Source: Lachnospiraceae bacterium (GTDB taxonomy: Bacteria; Bacillota; Clostridia; Lachnospirales; Lachnospiraceae). Taken from it: 48,924 nt of DNA. Below are positions 16,760-26,090 of this stretch, in pieces. The stretch spans positions 1 to 48,924 of the forward strand of contig JAGCUO010000013.1 in NCBI GenBank assembly GCA_017962825.1, in the 5' to 3' direction. How positions within the stretch are numbered: position 1 is the stretch's first letter; every line of letters begins with the position of its first letter. Made by a program: the position numbers and the translations under genes. The notes beneath the pieces are model-generated. The model was given only the letters and a program-made list of their open reading frames with translations. It was not told the origin of the DNA and did no database searches.

Positions 16760-17032
16760 ATGAACAAGACCGAATTGGTTGCAGCCGTAGCAGATTCCGC
16801 TGATCTTACCAAGAAGGATGCTGAGAAGGCTGTTAATGCTTTCACTGACGTAGTTACCAAGGCACTCAAGAAGGGCGACAAGGTTCAGCTTGTCGGATTC
16901 GGAACTTTCGAAGTTGTTAAGAGAGCAGCAAGAGAGGGAAGAAATCCTCAGACCGGAAAGGCTATGAAGATTAAAGCTTCAAAGGCTCCTAAGTTCAAAG
17001 CTGGCAAGGCTCTTAAGGACGCTCTTAACTAA
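16760..17032 (+). CDS. hup: HU-family DNA-binding protein
   Basis: A 90-residue histone-like protein, the standard length for HU. It begins MNKTELVAAVADSADLTKKDAEKA and contains the beta-arm signature GFGTFEVVKRAAREGRNPQTG, with the arm's Asn-Pro at the tip. It bends and compacts DNA as a dimer. ACAGGAGG precedes the ATG, and a near-consensus promoter lies about 65 bases upstream. It heads the hup-rqcP-divIC-tilS-hpt-ftsH block, the same order seen around hupN/yabO in Bacillus and Clostridium. A hairpin terminator after it probably makes hup the most highly expressed gene of the block. Confidence 0.97.
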   Translation: MNKTELVAAVADSADLTKKDAEKAVNAFTDVVTKALKKGDKVQLVGFGTFEVVKRAAREGRNPQTGKAMKIKASKAPKFKAGKALKDALN

Positions 17033-17052
17033 TTGTTTTATGTGTATAACAG

Positions 17053-17087
17053 CGCACCCGTTTGACTTGTCAGGCGGGTGCACTTTT
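17053..17087 (+). terminator. terminator/attenuator between hup and rqcP
   Basis: GCACCCG pairs with CGGGTGC over a 14-base loop and is followed by ACTTTTG. The short T tract suggests partial read-through into the downstream genes. Confidence 0.65.
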
Positions 17088-17103
17088 GTATCAGAGGAAT
17101 GAC

Positions 17104-17343
17104 ATGAGACTTGATAAATATCTGAAGGTTTCCAGGCTGATCAAAAGAAGAACGGTAGCCAATTCCGCCTGTGATGCCGGAAGGGTTACGATCAATGACA
17201 GGCCTGCCAAGGCCTCAACGGATGTAAAGGTCGGAGACATTATTTGTGTTTCATTCGGAAACAGGGAACTCAAAGTAAAAGTCACTGATGTTCGCGAAAC
17301 GGTCAAAAAGGAAGAGGCCGACGCGATGTATGAGGAATTGTGA
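17104..17343 (+). CDS. rqcP: S4-domain RNA-binding protein RqcP (YabO/Hsp15-like)
   Basis: A 79-residue S4 domain (MRLDKYLKVSRLIKRRTVAN ... GRVTINDRPAKAS). In Firmicutes this protein works with RqcH in ribosome-associated quality control, adding alanine tails to nascent chains on stalled 50S subunits. I use the ATG at 17104, where AGAGGAAT precedes and the family alignment begins; the reading from 17062 starts inside the hup terminator. In Bacillus the next genes are yabP and yabQ, both for sporulation. Here divIC follows at once, overlapping by one base (TGATG). Confidence 0.92.
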   Translation: MRLDKYLKVSRLIKRRTVANSACDAGRVTINDRPAKASTDVKVGDIICVSFGNRELKVKVTDVRETVKKEEADAMYEEL

Positions 17344-17684
17344 TGGCAACTGCCTTAAACAGATCTAGAAAGAAAAAACAGACCGCAATGGAGAAGCGCC
17401 GCAGAAGATCAGGCGCTTATGGATATATTACCGCCGCGATCATCATCCTAATGATCACGGTTGTTGTCATGATCCAGATCAAGGATGTCAAATCCAGACT
17501 CAGGGTATATGAAGAGCAGGATCAGGCACTTGATGAGCAGATTGCCGCCGAACTCGAAAGAGCAGAAGAGCTGAACGAACTCGAGAAGTACGTTCAGACA
17601 AAGGCTTACGCCGAGGAACAGGCTCATGAGAAGCTCGGATTGGTAAATGAAGGTGAGATAGTCTTTAGACTCGAGGATAATTAG
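17343..17684 (+). CDS. divIC: FtsB/DivIC-family septum formation protein
   Basis: A 113-residue bitopic membrane protein: a basic cytoplasmic start with clustered Arg/Lys, a single helix around residues 27-46 (ITAAIIILMITVVVMIQI), then a heptad-rich coiled coil (residues about 48-85) and a short tail with KLGLVNEGEIVF, which is the conserved C-terminal motif of DivIC/FtsB. It is part of the divisome complex with FtsL and DivIB/FtsQ. Start codon ATG 17343 overlaps the rqcP stop, and its stop codon TAG overlaps the tilS GTG start by one base, so the three genes are tightly coupled. Confidence 0.92.
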   Translation: MATALNRSRKKKQTAMEKRRRRSGAYGYITAAIIILMITVVVMIQIKDVKSRLRVYEEQDQALDEQIAAELERAEELNELEKYVQTKAYAEEQAHEKLGLVNEGEIVFRLEDN

Positions 17685-19135
17685 TGTTAACCAAAGCCGA
17701 GATCGTCTGTAAAGAATATATGGATGAAATGATGGCAGGCGGACCTGTCCGTCTTGTCATAGGAGTATCCGGCGGGGCAGATTCTATCTGCCTTTTATTT
17801 TTGATGAAAAAATATCTTCCCGGTGAAAATATCCGGGTTTTACATATAAATCATATGATCCGCGGTATGGATGCGGACGAGGATTCTTTATTTGTTAAAA
17901 ATATCTGTGAAAACGAAGGTTTATTTTTCAAAGAGATAAAAGAAGACGTTCCCGAATTGGCCAAAACCGCCGGATGCTCCGAAGAAGAGGCCGGCAGGAA
18001 GCTCAGATACGAAAGCTTCGAAAAAGAAGCCGCCGCCTGGGAACAGGAGGAGGGCTTGCCTGCAGGAAGCGTGAAGATTGCGGTGGCTCACCATATCGAG
18101 GACAGTGCGGAGACGTTTTTGTTCAATCTTTTCCGCGGAAGCGGGATAAGGGGGCTTTCCGGTATCGCAGACAAAAGAGACCGGATCATCAGACCGCTTT
18201 TGAATGCTACTCGGGAAGATATAGAGGAATATCTGGAAAGTATCGGCCGGGATTTCAGGACAGACAGTACCAATTCGGATACTTCATATGCTAGAAACCG
18301 TATCAGGAACCTGATCTTACCCGAAGCTTCCAGGATCTGTTCTACGGCGTCGGGGCATATTGCATCGGCGTCACGTAAGCTCAGGGATATTACCGAATAT
18401 CTGGACGATGTGGTGGATGATGCATGTAAAACGGTGATCATCAGCTCGGATGGTAAAGTCACACTGATGGATAAAAAGGCATTTAACGACCTTCCCGGGG
18501 TTATCGCCTCCATGCTTATCCTGAAGGTTCTTACTTCCATGACACCGGGTAAAAAAGATATCGGAGAGGTACACGCCGGGGCTGTCATGAATATGGCCAA
18601 GGCTGATAGCGGCAAGCATCTGGATCTTCCCTACGGTATCTCGGCGGATTTTTCTCATGACAGGATCACTTTGGCACGAGGTATTGACTCCGACGACGAA
18701 GACAGTGTGCCCGAAGCTATAGAAACGCTTATGAAAGCTTCGGATCTGTCACAGGAAGAGAAGGATGCCTTGTTTGACCCTTCAAATCCGCTTAACAGGT
18801 ACACTAAATATTTTGATTGTGATAAAATATCCCTCATATCATCTAAATTCGGTATCACCGGGTCACAGACCCATGAGATAAGAGCCAGAAGAAGCGGTGA
18901 TTATCTTGTTATCAGAGACAGGGCGGGAAATCCCTGTAAGAAATCCGTCAGTGACTATCTGACTGACCTTAAGCTCTCCGCTCCCGATAAGGATAAGATA
19001 CGTGTCCTTGCCGTCGGAAACGAGGTATTGTGGGTTATCGGATACAGAATGGGCGACAGTGCCAAGCTGACCGAAGATACCGTTAATATACTGAAAGTCG
19101 AAGTGGAGGCTAAAAATGGCAGAACATCATATTGA
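17684..19135 (+). CDS. tilS: tRNA(Ile)-lysidine synthetase
   Basis: A 483-residue enzyme that changes C34 of the CAU-anticodon tRNA-Ile to lysidine so it reads AUA. The N-terminal PP-loop SGGADS is at residues 29-34; the N-type ATPase region continues with HINHMIRG, a gap, then AHHIEDSAETFLFNLFRGSG and RPLL. The C-terminal substrate-binding domain (RARRSGDYLVIRDRAG ... KKSVSDYLTD) is complete. Length is normal. Translation starts at GTG 17684, overlapping the divIC stop by one base, and the end overlaps hpt by 20 bases. Confidence 0.96.
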   Translation: MLTKAEIVCKEYMDEMMAGGPVRLVIGVSGGADSICLLFLMKKYLPGENIRVLHINHMIRGMDADEDSLFVKNICENEGLFFKEIKEDVPELAKTAGCSEEEAGRKLRYESFEKEAAAWEQEEGLPAGSVKIAVAHHIEDSAETFLFNLFRGSGIRGLSGIADKRDRIIRPLLNATREDIEEYLESIGRDFRTDSTNSDTSYARNRIRNLILPEASRICSTASGHIASASRKLRDITEYLDDVVDDACKTVIISSDGKVTLMDKKAFNDLPGVIASMLILKVLTSMTPGKKDIGEVHAGAVMNMAKADSGKHLDLPYGISADFSHDRITLARGIDSDDEDSVPEAIETLMKASDLSQEEKDALFDPSNPLNRYTKYFDCDKISLISSKFGITGSQTHEIRARRSGDYLVIRDRAGNPCKKSVSDYLTDLKLSAPDKDKIRVLAVGNEVLWVIGYRMGDSAKLTEDTVNILKVEVEAKNGRTSY

Positions 19136-19643
19136 AGTTATGCTCAGTGAAGAAGAAGTAGATAAGAGGATTCAGGAGATCGGAGATCAGATAACCAAAG
19201 ATTATGCCGGCAAGCAGGTTCATCTTGTATGTGTACTTAAAGGCGGTGCTTTCTTTATGTGCGAGCTCGCAAAGCGCATCAAGCTGGATACCTCTCTTGA
19301 TTTCATGAGTGCTTCAAGCTATGGTTCCGGAACGGAATCCAGCGGCCTTATCAAGATAGTAAAGGATCTTGACGAGCCCCTTAAGGATAAGGATGTCATA
19401 GTGGTAGAGGACATCGTAGACAGCGGAAGGACTCTCAGCTATCTTCTTAAGATGCTTTCCGAAAGAGGTCCCAGATCTCTTAAGCTCTGTACCCTTCTCG
19501 ACAAACCTTCGAGACGAGTTACGGAGGTTGAAGTGGCTTATACGGGATTCCAGATTCCCGATGAGTTTGTGGTAGGTTATGGTCTTGATTACGATCAGAA
19601 ATACAGAAACCTGCCTTATATTGGTGTTGTAAAGTTCGATTGA
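19116..19643 (+). CDS. hpt: hypoxanthine phosphoribosyltransferase
   Basis: A 175-residue purine salvage enzyme, making IMP or GMP from the base and PRPP. The PRPP motif VVEDIVDSG spans residues 96-104 and is followed by RTLSYL; the N-terminal [11 protein letters not shown] and the C-terminal [11 protein letters not shown] are typical of bacterial HPRT. It overlaps tilS by 20 bases. The tilS-hpt-ftsH order is conserved in many Firmicutes, where the HPRT and TilS proteins can also contact ftsH regulation in Listeria/Bacillus; that last point is from other organisms. Confidence 0.97.
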   Translation: MAEHHIEVMLSEEEVDKRIQEIGDQITKDYAGKQVHLVCVLKGGAFFMCELAKRIKLDTSLDFMSASSYGSGTESSGLIKIVKDLDEPLKDKDVIVVEDIVDSGRTLSYLLKMLSERGPRSLKLCTLLDKPSRRVTEVEVAYTGFQIPDEFVVGYGLDYDQKYRNLPYIGVVKFD

Positions 19644-19662
19644 TCCGTTTGGAGGAATTATT

Positions 19663-21480
19663 TTGGAAAAAAGTGCTAGAAACCCGTTCAGATCCTATCT
19701 GTGGCTGATCTTTTTCATACTTGTCCTGGTGTGGCTGTTACAGACCCTTAAAGGGAATTCCGCATCATATTCATACGGACAGCTTCAGAGCGATCTGGCA
19801 GAGGGAAAGGTTGTGGCGTGTGAGATAACCCCTGACGCGTCGGGAAGTACCGGATATGTTGCGGTCAAGTTTAAGAACGGAGCTGTCCAGAGAGTATACG
19901 TCACGAATGTAAATGAAGCGGATGCGGTATTGAGAGAAGCAGGTATCGATCCCGTTATCAAAGACAAGGCGGTCACCAACTGGATAGTTAATATCCTGAT
20001 CCCTATAATACTGCTTGCATTTGTTGCGGTATTTTTGCTGTCGGCGCTTTTCGGTTCTGCCCAGGGACAGAGTCAGGGAAGCCGAATGATGAACTTCGGC
20101 AAGATCAGGATCAACATCATAAACGGCGACGGTAAGATAACCTTCGCTGATGTTGCCGGTCTCAAGGAAGAAAAAGAGGAGCTTGCCGAGATCGTTGATT
20201 TCCTCAAAGATCCCGGTAAATATTCAAACCTTGGAGCAAGGATCCCCAAAGGAGTTCTTCTCGAGGGCGCTCCCGGAACAGGTAAGACCTTACTAGCTAA
20301 GGCTGTTGCCGGAGAAGCTAAAGTACCTTTCTTATCCATTTCCGGATCCGACTTCGTAGAGATGTTCGTCGGTGTCGGCGCATCCAGAGTAAGAGACCTG
20401 TTTGATGAAGCAAAGAAGCGCATGCCCTGTATTATTTTCATCGATGAGATCGATGCGGTAGCAAGAAGACGTGGTACCGGTCTGGGCGGCGGACATGACG
20501 AGAGAGAGCAGACATTAAACCAGCTCCTTGTTGAGATGGACGGATTCAAGGAAAACTCGGGAATCATCGTAATGGCTGCGACCAACAGAGTAGACATCCT
20601 TGATCCGGCTATTTTAAGACCCGGAAGATTTGACCGTAAAGTTACGGTTCAGAGACCCGACGTAGCGGGAAGAGAAGAAATCCTCAAGGTTCATGCAAGA
20701 AACAAGAAGCTTGCGGAGGACGTAAATCTTGAGAATATTGCACGTACAACCGCAGGATTTACCGGAGCGGATCTTGAGAATCTTATGAACGAAGCTGCCA
20801 TCGGAGCGGCAAGGAGCGGAAGTCCCTTCATTACCGCAGATCAGGTCAAAACTGCTTTTGTAAAGGTCGGTATGGGAACCGAGAAGAAGAGCCGTATCAT
20901 TTCCGAAAAGGAAAAGAAGATCACGGCATATCACGAGGCGGGACATGCGATCCTGTTCCATGTGCTTCCAGATGTGGGTCCCGTTTATTCGGTATCCATT
21001 ATTCCTACGGGTGTGGGAGCGGCCGGATATACAATGCCTCTTCCCGACAGAGATGAAATGTTCCTTTCCAAAGGTAAGATGCTTCAGGATATAATGGTCA
21101 CCCTCGGCGGAAGGATCGCTGAAGAGATCATATTCGGAGATATCACCACCGGTGCTTCCTCCGATATCAAGAAGGCTACCAAAGAAGCCAAGAGCATGGT
21201 TACCAAATACGGTATGAGCGATAATATCGGCGTCGTATGCTATGATGACGAGGATGACGAAGTCTTTATAGGACGCGATCTGGCCCACGCCAAGTCCCAC
21301 AGTGAGGATGTTGCAAGCCAGATTGATAAGGAAGTCAGAAGCATTATCGATGACTGCTATAAGAAGGCTAAGGATCTGATCCTTCAGCACGAAGATGTTC
21401 TTCATAAGTGTGCACAGCTCCTTCTTGAAAAGGAGAAGATCGGCAGAGAAGAGTTTGAAGCCCTTTTTGAAACCACCTAA
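19663..21480 (+). CDS. ftsH: ATP-dependent zinc metalloprotease FtsH
   Basis: A 605-residue membrane protease. Two helices near the N-terminus (about residues 13-28 and 108-130) flank the extracytoplasmic domain. The AAA module has Walker A GAPGTGKT at 202-209, Walker B IIFIDEID and an Arg-finger region [19 protein letters not shown]. The protease domain has HEAGH at 424-428 and the third zinc ligand Asp at 501 (SSDIKKAT). It degrades misassembled membrane proteins and regulatory factors. The start is TTG at 19663 after GGAGG. A terminator lies about 150 bases past the stop. All catalytic residues are present. Confidence 0.97.
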   Translation: MEKSARNPFRSYLWLIFFILVLVWLLQTLKGNSASYSYGQLQSDLAEGKVVACEITPDASGSTGYVAVKFKNGAVQRVYVTNVNEADAVLREAGIDPVIKDKAVTNWIVNILIPIILLAFVAVFLLSALFGSAQGQSQGSRMMNFGKIRINIINGDGKITFADVAGLKEEKEELAEIVDFLKDPGKYSNLGARIPKGVLLEGAPGTGKTLLAKAVAGEAKVPFLSISGSDFVEMFVGVGASRVRDLFDEAKKRMPCIIFIDEIDAVARRRGTGLGGGHDEREQTLNQLLVEMDGFKENSGIIVMAATNRVDILDPAILRPGRFDRKVTVQRPDVAGREEILKVHARNKKLAEDVNLENIARTTAGFTGADLENLMNEAAIGAARSGSPFITADQVKTAFVKVGMGTEKKSRIISEKEKKITAYHEAGHAILFHVLPDVGPVYSVSIIPTGVGAAGYTMPLPDRDEMFLSKGKMLQDIMVTLGGRIAEEIIFGDITTGASSDIKKATKEAKSMVTKYGMSDNIGVVCYDDEDDEVFIGRDLAHAKSHSEDVASQIDKEVRSIIDDCYKKAKDLILQHEDVLHKCAQLLLEKEKIGREEFEALFETT

Positions 21481-21625
21481 TTGTAAGAGTTGCACAAAAA
21501 GACAGCAAAGTCTTCGTTAGATTTGTGAATCTGTGCCATTTTGCAAAATACGGTCGGGTGCTACTATATACACGTACCCCCAATACATTTTGTTTTGGAA
21601 ATACCCCAAAGAGATAGATTCTCTG

Positions 21626-21658
21626 GAAAAAAGACAGCTTCCCCGGCTGTCTTTTTTC
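21626..21658 (+). terminator. terminator after ftsH
   Basis: AAAAGACAGC and GCTGTCTTTT flank a short loop (TTCCCCG), ending in a TTTTTT tract. The preceding 140 bases after ftsH show only a weak AAGAC/GTCTT hairpin. Confidence 0.93.
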
Positions 21659-21733
21659 TTTTTCGTTTAACTTGTATAGGCAATGGAAATGAGCTACAAT
21701 ATTTTGTGGTTTATAGACATGGCGGAGGGTTGT

Positions 21734-23845
21734 ATGTCTGCAGATTTAGTACATCGGAAGAAAGTTCTGAACGATCAGGACTATATTCTTTCAATGAGAG
21801 CCGTATTTAATATAAGGGCTCTCTATTCCGATACCACATCCAATTATCTGAATCCCGAAGAACCTGAGCCCGGTGAGGAGATCACCGTAAGGTTCAGAAC
21901 GGCCAAGAATAATGTGGATGTAGTTCTGCTTGTCAGCGGCAGTAAAAGATTCGTCATGACCAAAGCCGAGACGGAAAGACATTTCGATTATTACGAGACC
22001 CGGATGGAGGTCACCGATAAAAAGATAGCTTATCATTTCGAAATAATCTCCGGAGCTCTCAAGGTATATTTTGACTCAAGGGGTGCTGTTACAGATCCCA
22101 ACGAGTATTATGATTTTGTTATTTTCCCGGGATTCTCTACTCCGGACTGGAGTAAGGGCGCGGTCATGTACCAGATATACGTGGACCGCTTCTGTAACGG
22201 GGACACGACCAACGACGTACTTGATAACGAATATCTGTATATAGGACAGCCGGTACACAAGGTAGAGGACTGGTATGCCCCTCCCTCACAGATGGATGTG
22301 AGAAACTTCTACGGCGGAGACCTGCAGGGGGTCCTCGATAAGATGGATTATCTGAAAAGTCTCGGAGTTGAGGTTATCTATTTTAATCCTCTTTTCGTAT
22401 CCCCGTCGAATCACAAATATGATATTCAGGACTATGATCATATAGATCCTCATTTCGGTAAGATCGTGGACGATGAAGGAGACGTTCTCCCGGAGGGAGA
22501 GGCGGAAAACAGACTGGCGACCAGATATATCAGAAGAGTGGCCGGAATGGCTAATCTTACGGCCAGCGATGAGCTTTTTATCAAAGTGGTAAAGGAAGCT
22601 CATAAAAGAGGAATGAAGGTGATCCTGGACGGAGTGTTCAACCATTGCGGTTCTTTTAACAAATGGATGGACAGGGAAAGGATCTACGAAAATGAAGAAG
22701 GCTATGATAAGGGAGCGTATGTAAATTCTTCAAGCCCCTATCGTAACTATTTCTCATTCAATAACGAGAACGGATGGCCCTACAACTGTTCATATGACGG
22801 GTGGTGGGGATATGATACCCTTCCGAAACTTAATTACGAGGGCTCCGAGGAACTTGTGGAATATGTCCTTAAGATCGCTGCTAAATGGGTTTCCGAACCC
22901 TTCTGTGCGGACGGATGGCGACTGGATGTGGCTGCGGATCTGGGCCATTCACAGGAATATAACCACAAATTCTGGAAAAGATTCCGCAAAACAGTAAAAG
23001 AAGCCAATCCCGAAGCACTCATATTGGCAGAGCATTACGGTGATAAAAAAGCATGGCTTCAGGGCGATGAATGGGATTCCGTAATGAACTATGACGCTTT
23101 CATGGAGCCCGTAACCTGGTTCCTTACGGGAATGGATAAGCATTCCGATGATTTCAGGGAAGATCTTTTGGGAAATGCCGATGCATTCTGGGGGGCAATG
23201 ACTCATCACGGAGCAACTTTTTCGACTCCCAGCATGCAGTCAGCCATGAACGAGCTTTCTAATCATGACCATTCCAGATTCCTGACCAGGACCAATCATA
23301 TGGTGGGCAGAACCGGAACTCTTGGTCCGGAAGCTGCGGAAAAGAACATTGATAAAGCGGTTTTCAGGGAAGCTGTTGTGATACAGATGACCTGGATGGG
23401 TGCTCCTACCATCTATTACGGAGATGAAGCGGGAGTATGCGGTTTTACGGATCCCGATAACAGACGAACCTATCCCTGGGGACGTGAAGACAAGGCAATG
23501 ATCTCTTTTCACAGGGATCTGATCTCACTGAGAAACAGACATCCCGTATTCAGGACCGGTTCCATCAAGATGGTGGACAGCGATTACAATTTCCTAGCTT
23601 ACGGAAGATTTGACCGAAATGAACAGATTCTGGTGATCATCAACAATAACGATACACCTGTTCATAAAGAGCTGACCGTATGGGAGATAGGAACCACCAG
23701 ATCCGGCATCATGAAGACTGTTTTTTCCACGGACAAAAACGGTTATAATATGGGCGGCGAACAATACAGCTTAAAATGCGGAATATTGGATATAACCGTG
23801 TCACCGGAATCAGCCACTATTCTTGCTTTTTATAAATCTGTATGA
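21734..23845 (+). CDS. GH13 alpha-glucan hydrolase (neopullulanase/cyclomaltodextrinase-like)
   Basis: A 703-residue GH13 enzyme with an N-terminal CBM34-like beta domain (about 1-135), the barrel (from WSKGAVMYQIYVDRF) and a C-terminal beta domain. The catalytic triad is visible: nucleophile Asp398 in GWRLDVAAD, acid/base Glu433 in ILAEHYGD, and Asp512 in NHDHSRF. No signal peptide is seen, so it is probably intracellular and processes imported maltodextrins or glycogen. I chose ATG 21734, after CGGAGGG; two earlier in-frame ATGs lack a ribosome site. A long insertion lies in the barrel before DGVFNHCG. Exact specificity cannot be read from motifs. Confidence 0.9.
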   Translation: MSADLVHRKKVLNDQDYILSMRAVFNIRALYSDTTSNYLNPEEPEPGEEITVRFRTAKNNVDVVLLVSGSKRFVMTKAETERHFDYYETRMEVTDKKIAYHFEIISGALKVYFDSRGAVTDPNEYYDFVIFPGFSTPDWSKGAVMYQIYVDRFCNGDTTNDVLDNEYLYIGQPVHKVEDWYAPPSQMDVRNFYGGDLQGVLDKMDYLKSLGVEVIYFNPLFVSPSNHKYDIQDYDHIDPHFGKIVDDEGDVLPEGEAENRLATRYIRRVAGMANLTASDELFIKVVKEAHKRGMKVILDGVFNHCGSFNKWMDRERIYENEEGYDKGAYVNSSSPYRNYFSFNNENGWPYNCSYDGWWGYDTLPKLNYEGSEELVEYVLKIAAKWVSEPFCADGWRLDVAADLGHSQEYNHKFWKRFRKTVKEANPEALILAEHYGDKKAWLQGDEWDSVMNYDAFMEPVTWFLTGMDKHSDDFREDLLGNADAFWGAMTHHGATFSTPSMQSAMNELSNHDHSRFLTRTNHMVGRTGTLGPEAAEKNIDKAVFREAVVIQMTWMGAPTIYYGDEAGVCGFTDPDNRRTYPWGREDKAMISFHRDLISLRNRHPVFRTGSIKMVDSDYNFLAYGRFDRNEQILVIINNNDTPVHKELTVWEIGTTRSGIMKTVFSTDKNGYNMGGEQYSLKCGILDITVSPESATILAFYKSV

Positions 23846-23872
23846 TAAAATTCTCACTTGCAGATTAAGCAT

Positions 23873-23956
23873 GCGGGTATGGCGAAATAGGTAGACGCAA
23901 GGGACTTAAAATCCCTCGGGGGCGACTCCGTGCCGGTTCGAGTCCGGCTACCCGCA
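23873..23956 (+). tRNA. tRNA-Leu (anticodon UAA)
   Basis: An 84-base tRNA with acceptor arms GCGGGTA / TACCCGC, a class II long variable arm (CGGGGGCGACTCCG), anticodon stem AGGGA/TCCCT around loop CTTAAAA (anticodon TAA), and a T arm GCCGGTTCGAGTCCGGC. The 3' CCA is not encoded; the discriminator A is followed by TTT. It sits alone, 27 bases after the amylase stop, so it may be cut from the amylase transcript. Confidence 0.97.
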
Positions 23957-23999
23957 TTTTAGTGTAAAAATTTTTATATTTCTGAGAATATATAAGATT

Positions 24000-25232
24000 A
24001 TGCATCTTAAGAAAATAGCTAAAAAAAGTGTATATCTGGCAGCGGCTCTAGCTGTTGTGATTACCGGATGCAGTCCTTCGGATTATCAGCCCCATCAGGA
24101 TCCCGTGGAAACTTCAAGTCCGGTTACAGATCCTTCACCCAGCCCCGGTTCCTCCAACCAGTATGATCCGGGACTTATGGCGATAGGCGAGAGATATGAA
24201 AAAGACGGTAAAGTAGAGAGCTATCTGACCGGTGAATGGGTCGACAGCGAGGTTGCCTACAGAAGACCCATGGCGGTTATGATACCCAATAACCGTAACG
24301 CGCTTCCTCAGTACGGAATATCCTATGCAGATGTAATATATGAAGCCCCCATGGAAAAATGCAGCTGTACCAGACTTATGGGTATTTTCCAGAATTACCG
24401 GGATCTTGAGTATATCGAGCCTATAAGAAGCAGCAGACATTATTTCCTTCTTGAATCACTCAGTTATGATGCAATCTATTGTAACTGGGGACTTGCGGCA
24501 GCTTATGTCGGGCCTCTTCTGAACAGCGATCTTGTAGACAATGTCAGTGCTTCCGTATCCGGGGTAAATGTAACCGCAGATGAAGCGTTCTCGAGAGACA
24601 AAGAGCGTCAGGAACTGGGATACTCACTTGAATATACCGGACTTATGACGATAGAAGGATATAATTCGGCTGTAGCAAGACTTGGATATGACACCAAATA
24701 TCCTACATCCGATTACACTTTCCCTCTTGTATTTGCAACCGATGCACATCTGGCTGAGTACGAAAGCTATGCAGATTGTAATTTGATCTATCCCGGAGGT
24801 AATTCAAACCAGTCCGCACCTAACGGATACAGCGAATTGAATCCTTATTTCGAATATAACGCAGAGGACAGGCTGTATTACAGGTATCAGAACGGAGCTC
24901 CGCATATTGATGAATATAACGGAGAGCAGGTTGCGGTCACAAACGTGATCATCAAGTTCGTATCAGGAGACAGGTTTGAGAACGATGATCTGGGTTATAT
25001 GAATTTCAACGTAGCCGGCGTCGGAGAGGGTGTTCTGTTTACCAACGGAAAGAGCATACCTCTTGTATGGAAAAGAGATCTGCCCTTTGATGAAAATTTA
25101 AACTACGATTCTTCGGTATATGCTCAGACCAGATACTACGATGCCAAGACCGGCGACGAAGTGATCCTCAATAAGGGAAAGACCTGGGTATGCCTTGTAT
25201 GGGATAAATATAAGACTTTTACGATATATTGA
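24000..25232 (+). CDS. DUF3048 (YerB-like) lipoprotein
   Basis: A 410-residue predicted lipoprotein with a basic N-terminus, hydrophobic stretch and lipobox VITGC (Cys near residue 25), followed by a Pro/Ser-rich linker. The body matches the DUF3048/YerB pattern: RRPMAVMIPNNRNALPQYG, ADVIYEAPMEKCSCTRLMG and IEPIRSSRHYFL, then a C-terminal beta domain ending LVWDKYKTF. Function of the family is unknown; it is exported and may act at the cell wall. There is no clear ribosome site before the ATG (AAGATT only). A strong bidirectional terminator follows. Confidence 0.88.
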   Translation: MHLKKIAKKSVYLAAALAVVITGCSPSDYQPHQDPVETSSPVTDPSPSPGSSNQYDPGLMAIGERYEKDGKVESYLTGEWVDSEVAYRRPMAVMIPNNRNALPQYGISYADVIYEAPMEKCSCTRLMGIFQNYRDLEYIEPIRSSRHYFLLESLSYDAIYCNWGLAAAYVGPLLNSDLVDNVSASVSGVNVTADEAFSRDKERQELGYSLEYTGLMTIEGYNSAVARLGYDTKYPTSDYTFPLVFATDAHLAEYESYADCNLIYPGGNSNQSAPNGYSELNPYFEYNAEDRLYYRYQNGAPHIDEYNGEQVAVTNVIIKFVSGDRFENDDLGYMNFNVAGVGEGVLFTNGKSIPLVWKRDLPFDENLNYDSSVYAQTRYYDAKTGDEVILNKGKTWVCLVWDKYKTFTIY

Positions 25233-25243
25233 TTACCGGATAT

Positions 25244-25275
25244 TAAAAGAGGACCCGCAGACGGGTCCTCTTTTT
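25244..25275. terminator. bidirectional terminator between DUF3048 gene and the ABC importer operon
   Basis: AAAAGAGGACCCG and CGGGTCCTCTTTTT form a perfect hairpin with A and T flanks. It serves the DUF3048 gene (+) and the reverse-strand ATPase gene (-), whose stop is just beyond. Confidence 0.94.
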
Positions 25276-25288
25276 GCATGTATCTTTA

Positions 25289-26089
25289 TCAGGTTGAAAG
25301 AAGAATCCTGTCGTTATCAAGTTCTTCTCCTACCTTATTCTTGAATTTCTCGATAAGATCCTTGGGAGTAAGTGCGGATCTTTCTTCTCCGCTTACATCA
25401 AGCACGATATGTCCGTTATTCATAAGAAATGTTCTGTTTCCGGTGTTTAAAGCCTGCTTCATATTGTGGGTGATCATAAGGCAGGTGATGTGTCCGCCTT
25501 CGACTATGCTTTTTGTAAGCTCTATTACTTTTTCCGCGGTTCCGGGATCGAGCGCCGCTGTGTGTTCATCCAGAAGAAGTACTTTGGGTGTGACTATGGT
25601 TGCCATAAGGAGTGTAAGGGCCTGTCTCTGTCCGCCGGATAATAGTCCCACGGGATCTCTCATTCTGTCTTCAAGTCCCATTCCCAGCTTGGAAAGCTGC
25701 TCCCTGAAATTCTTTTTGTCTCTTGCGGAAATCCTGCTGAAAGGAGAGGTTCCTTCCGAGGATCTGAGGTAGGCCAGAGCAAGGTTTTCTTCGATGGTCA
25801 TTGAGGGAGCGGTTCCTTTAAGCGGATCCTGGAACATACGTCCTATTACGCGGCTTCTTTTATGCTCCTCAAGGTAAGTTATGTCCTGTCCTCCGAGGAA
25901 AATAGAACCCTCATCTACGAAAAAAGAACCGGCAATGGCATTGAAGAGAGTGGATTTTCCCGCTCCGTTTGAACCGATTATGGTGATGAAGTCACCGTCT
26001 TTAACATTAAGTGACAGACCGCTTAAGGCCTTTTTTTCATTTACCGTACCGGGGGCGAAAGTTTTGCTGATATTTCTGATCTCAAGCAT
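25289..26089 (-). CDS. ABC importer ATP-binding protein (TrpZ-like)
   Basis: A 266-residue ATPase with Walker A GSNGAGKST near residues 38-46, a signature LSGGQRQALTL, Walker B VLLLDEHTAALDP and a switch His in MITHNMK. The DEHTAALDP version and the partner genes mark the group that serves ABC_sub_bind (PF04392) systems such as tryptophan TrpXYZ of streptococci. Its ATG is separated from the permease stop by one base, indicating coupling. It is the last gene of the reverse operon SBP-permease-ATPase and is closed by the shared terminator. Confidence 0.92.
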   Translation of the reverse strand: MLEIRNISKTFAPGTVNEKKALSGLSLNVKDGDFITIIGSNGAGKSTLFNAIAGSFFVDEGSIFLGGQDITYLEEHKRSRVIGRMFQDPLKGTAPSMTIEENLALAYLRSSEGTSPFSRISARDKKNFREQLSKLGMGLEDRMRDPVGLLSGGQRQALTLLMATIVTPKVLLLDEHTAALDPGTAEKVIELTKSIVEGGHITCLMITHNMKQALNTGNRTFLMNNGHIVLDVSGEERSALTPKDLIEKFKNKVGEELDNDRILLST

Positions 26090-26090
26090 T

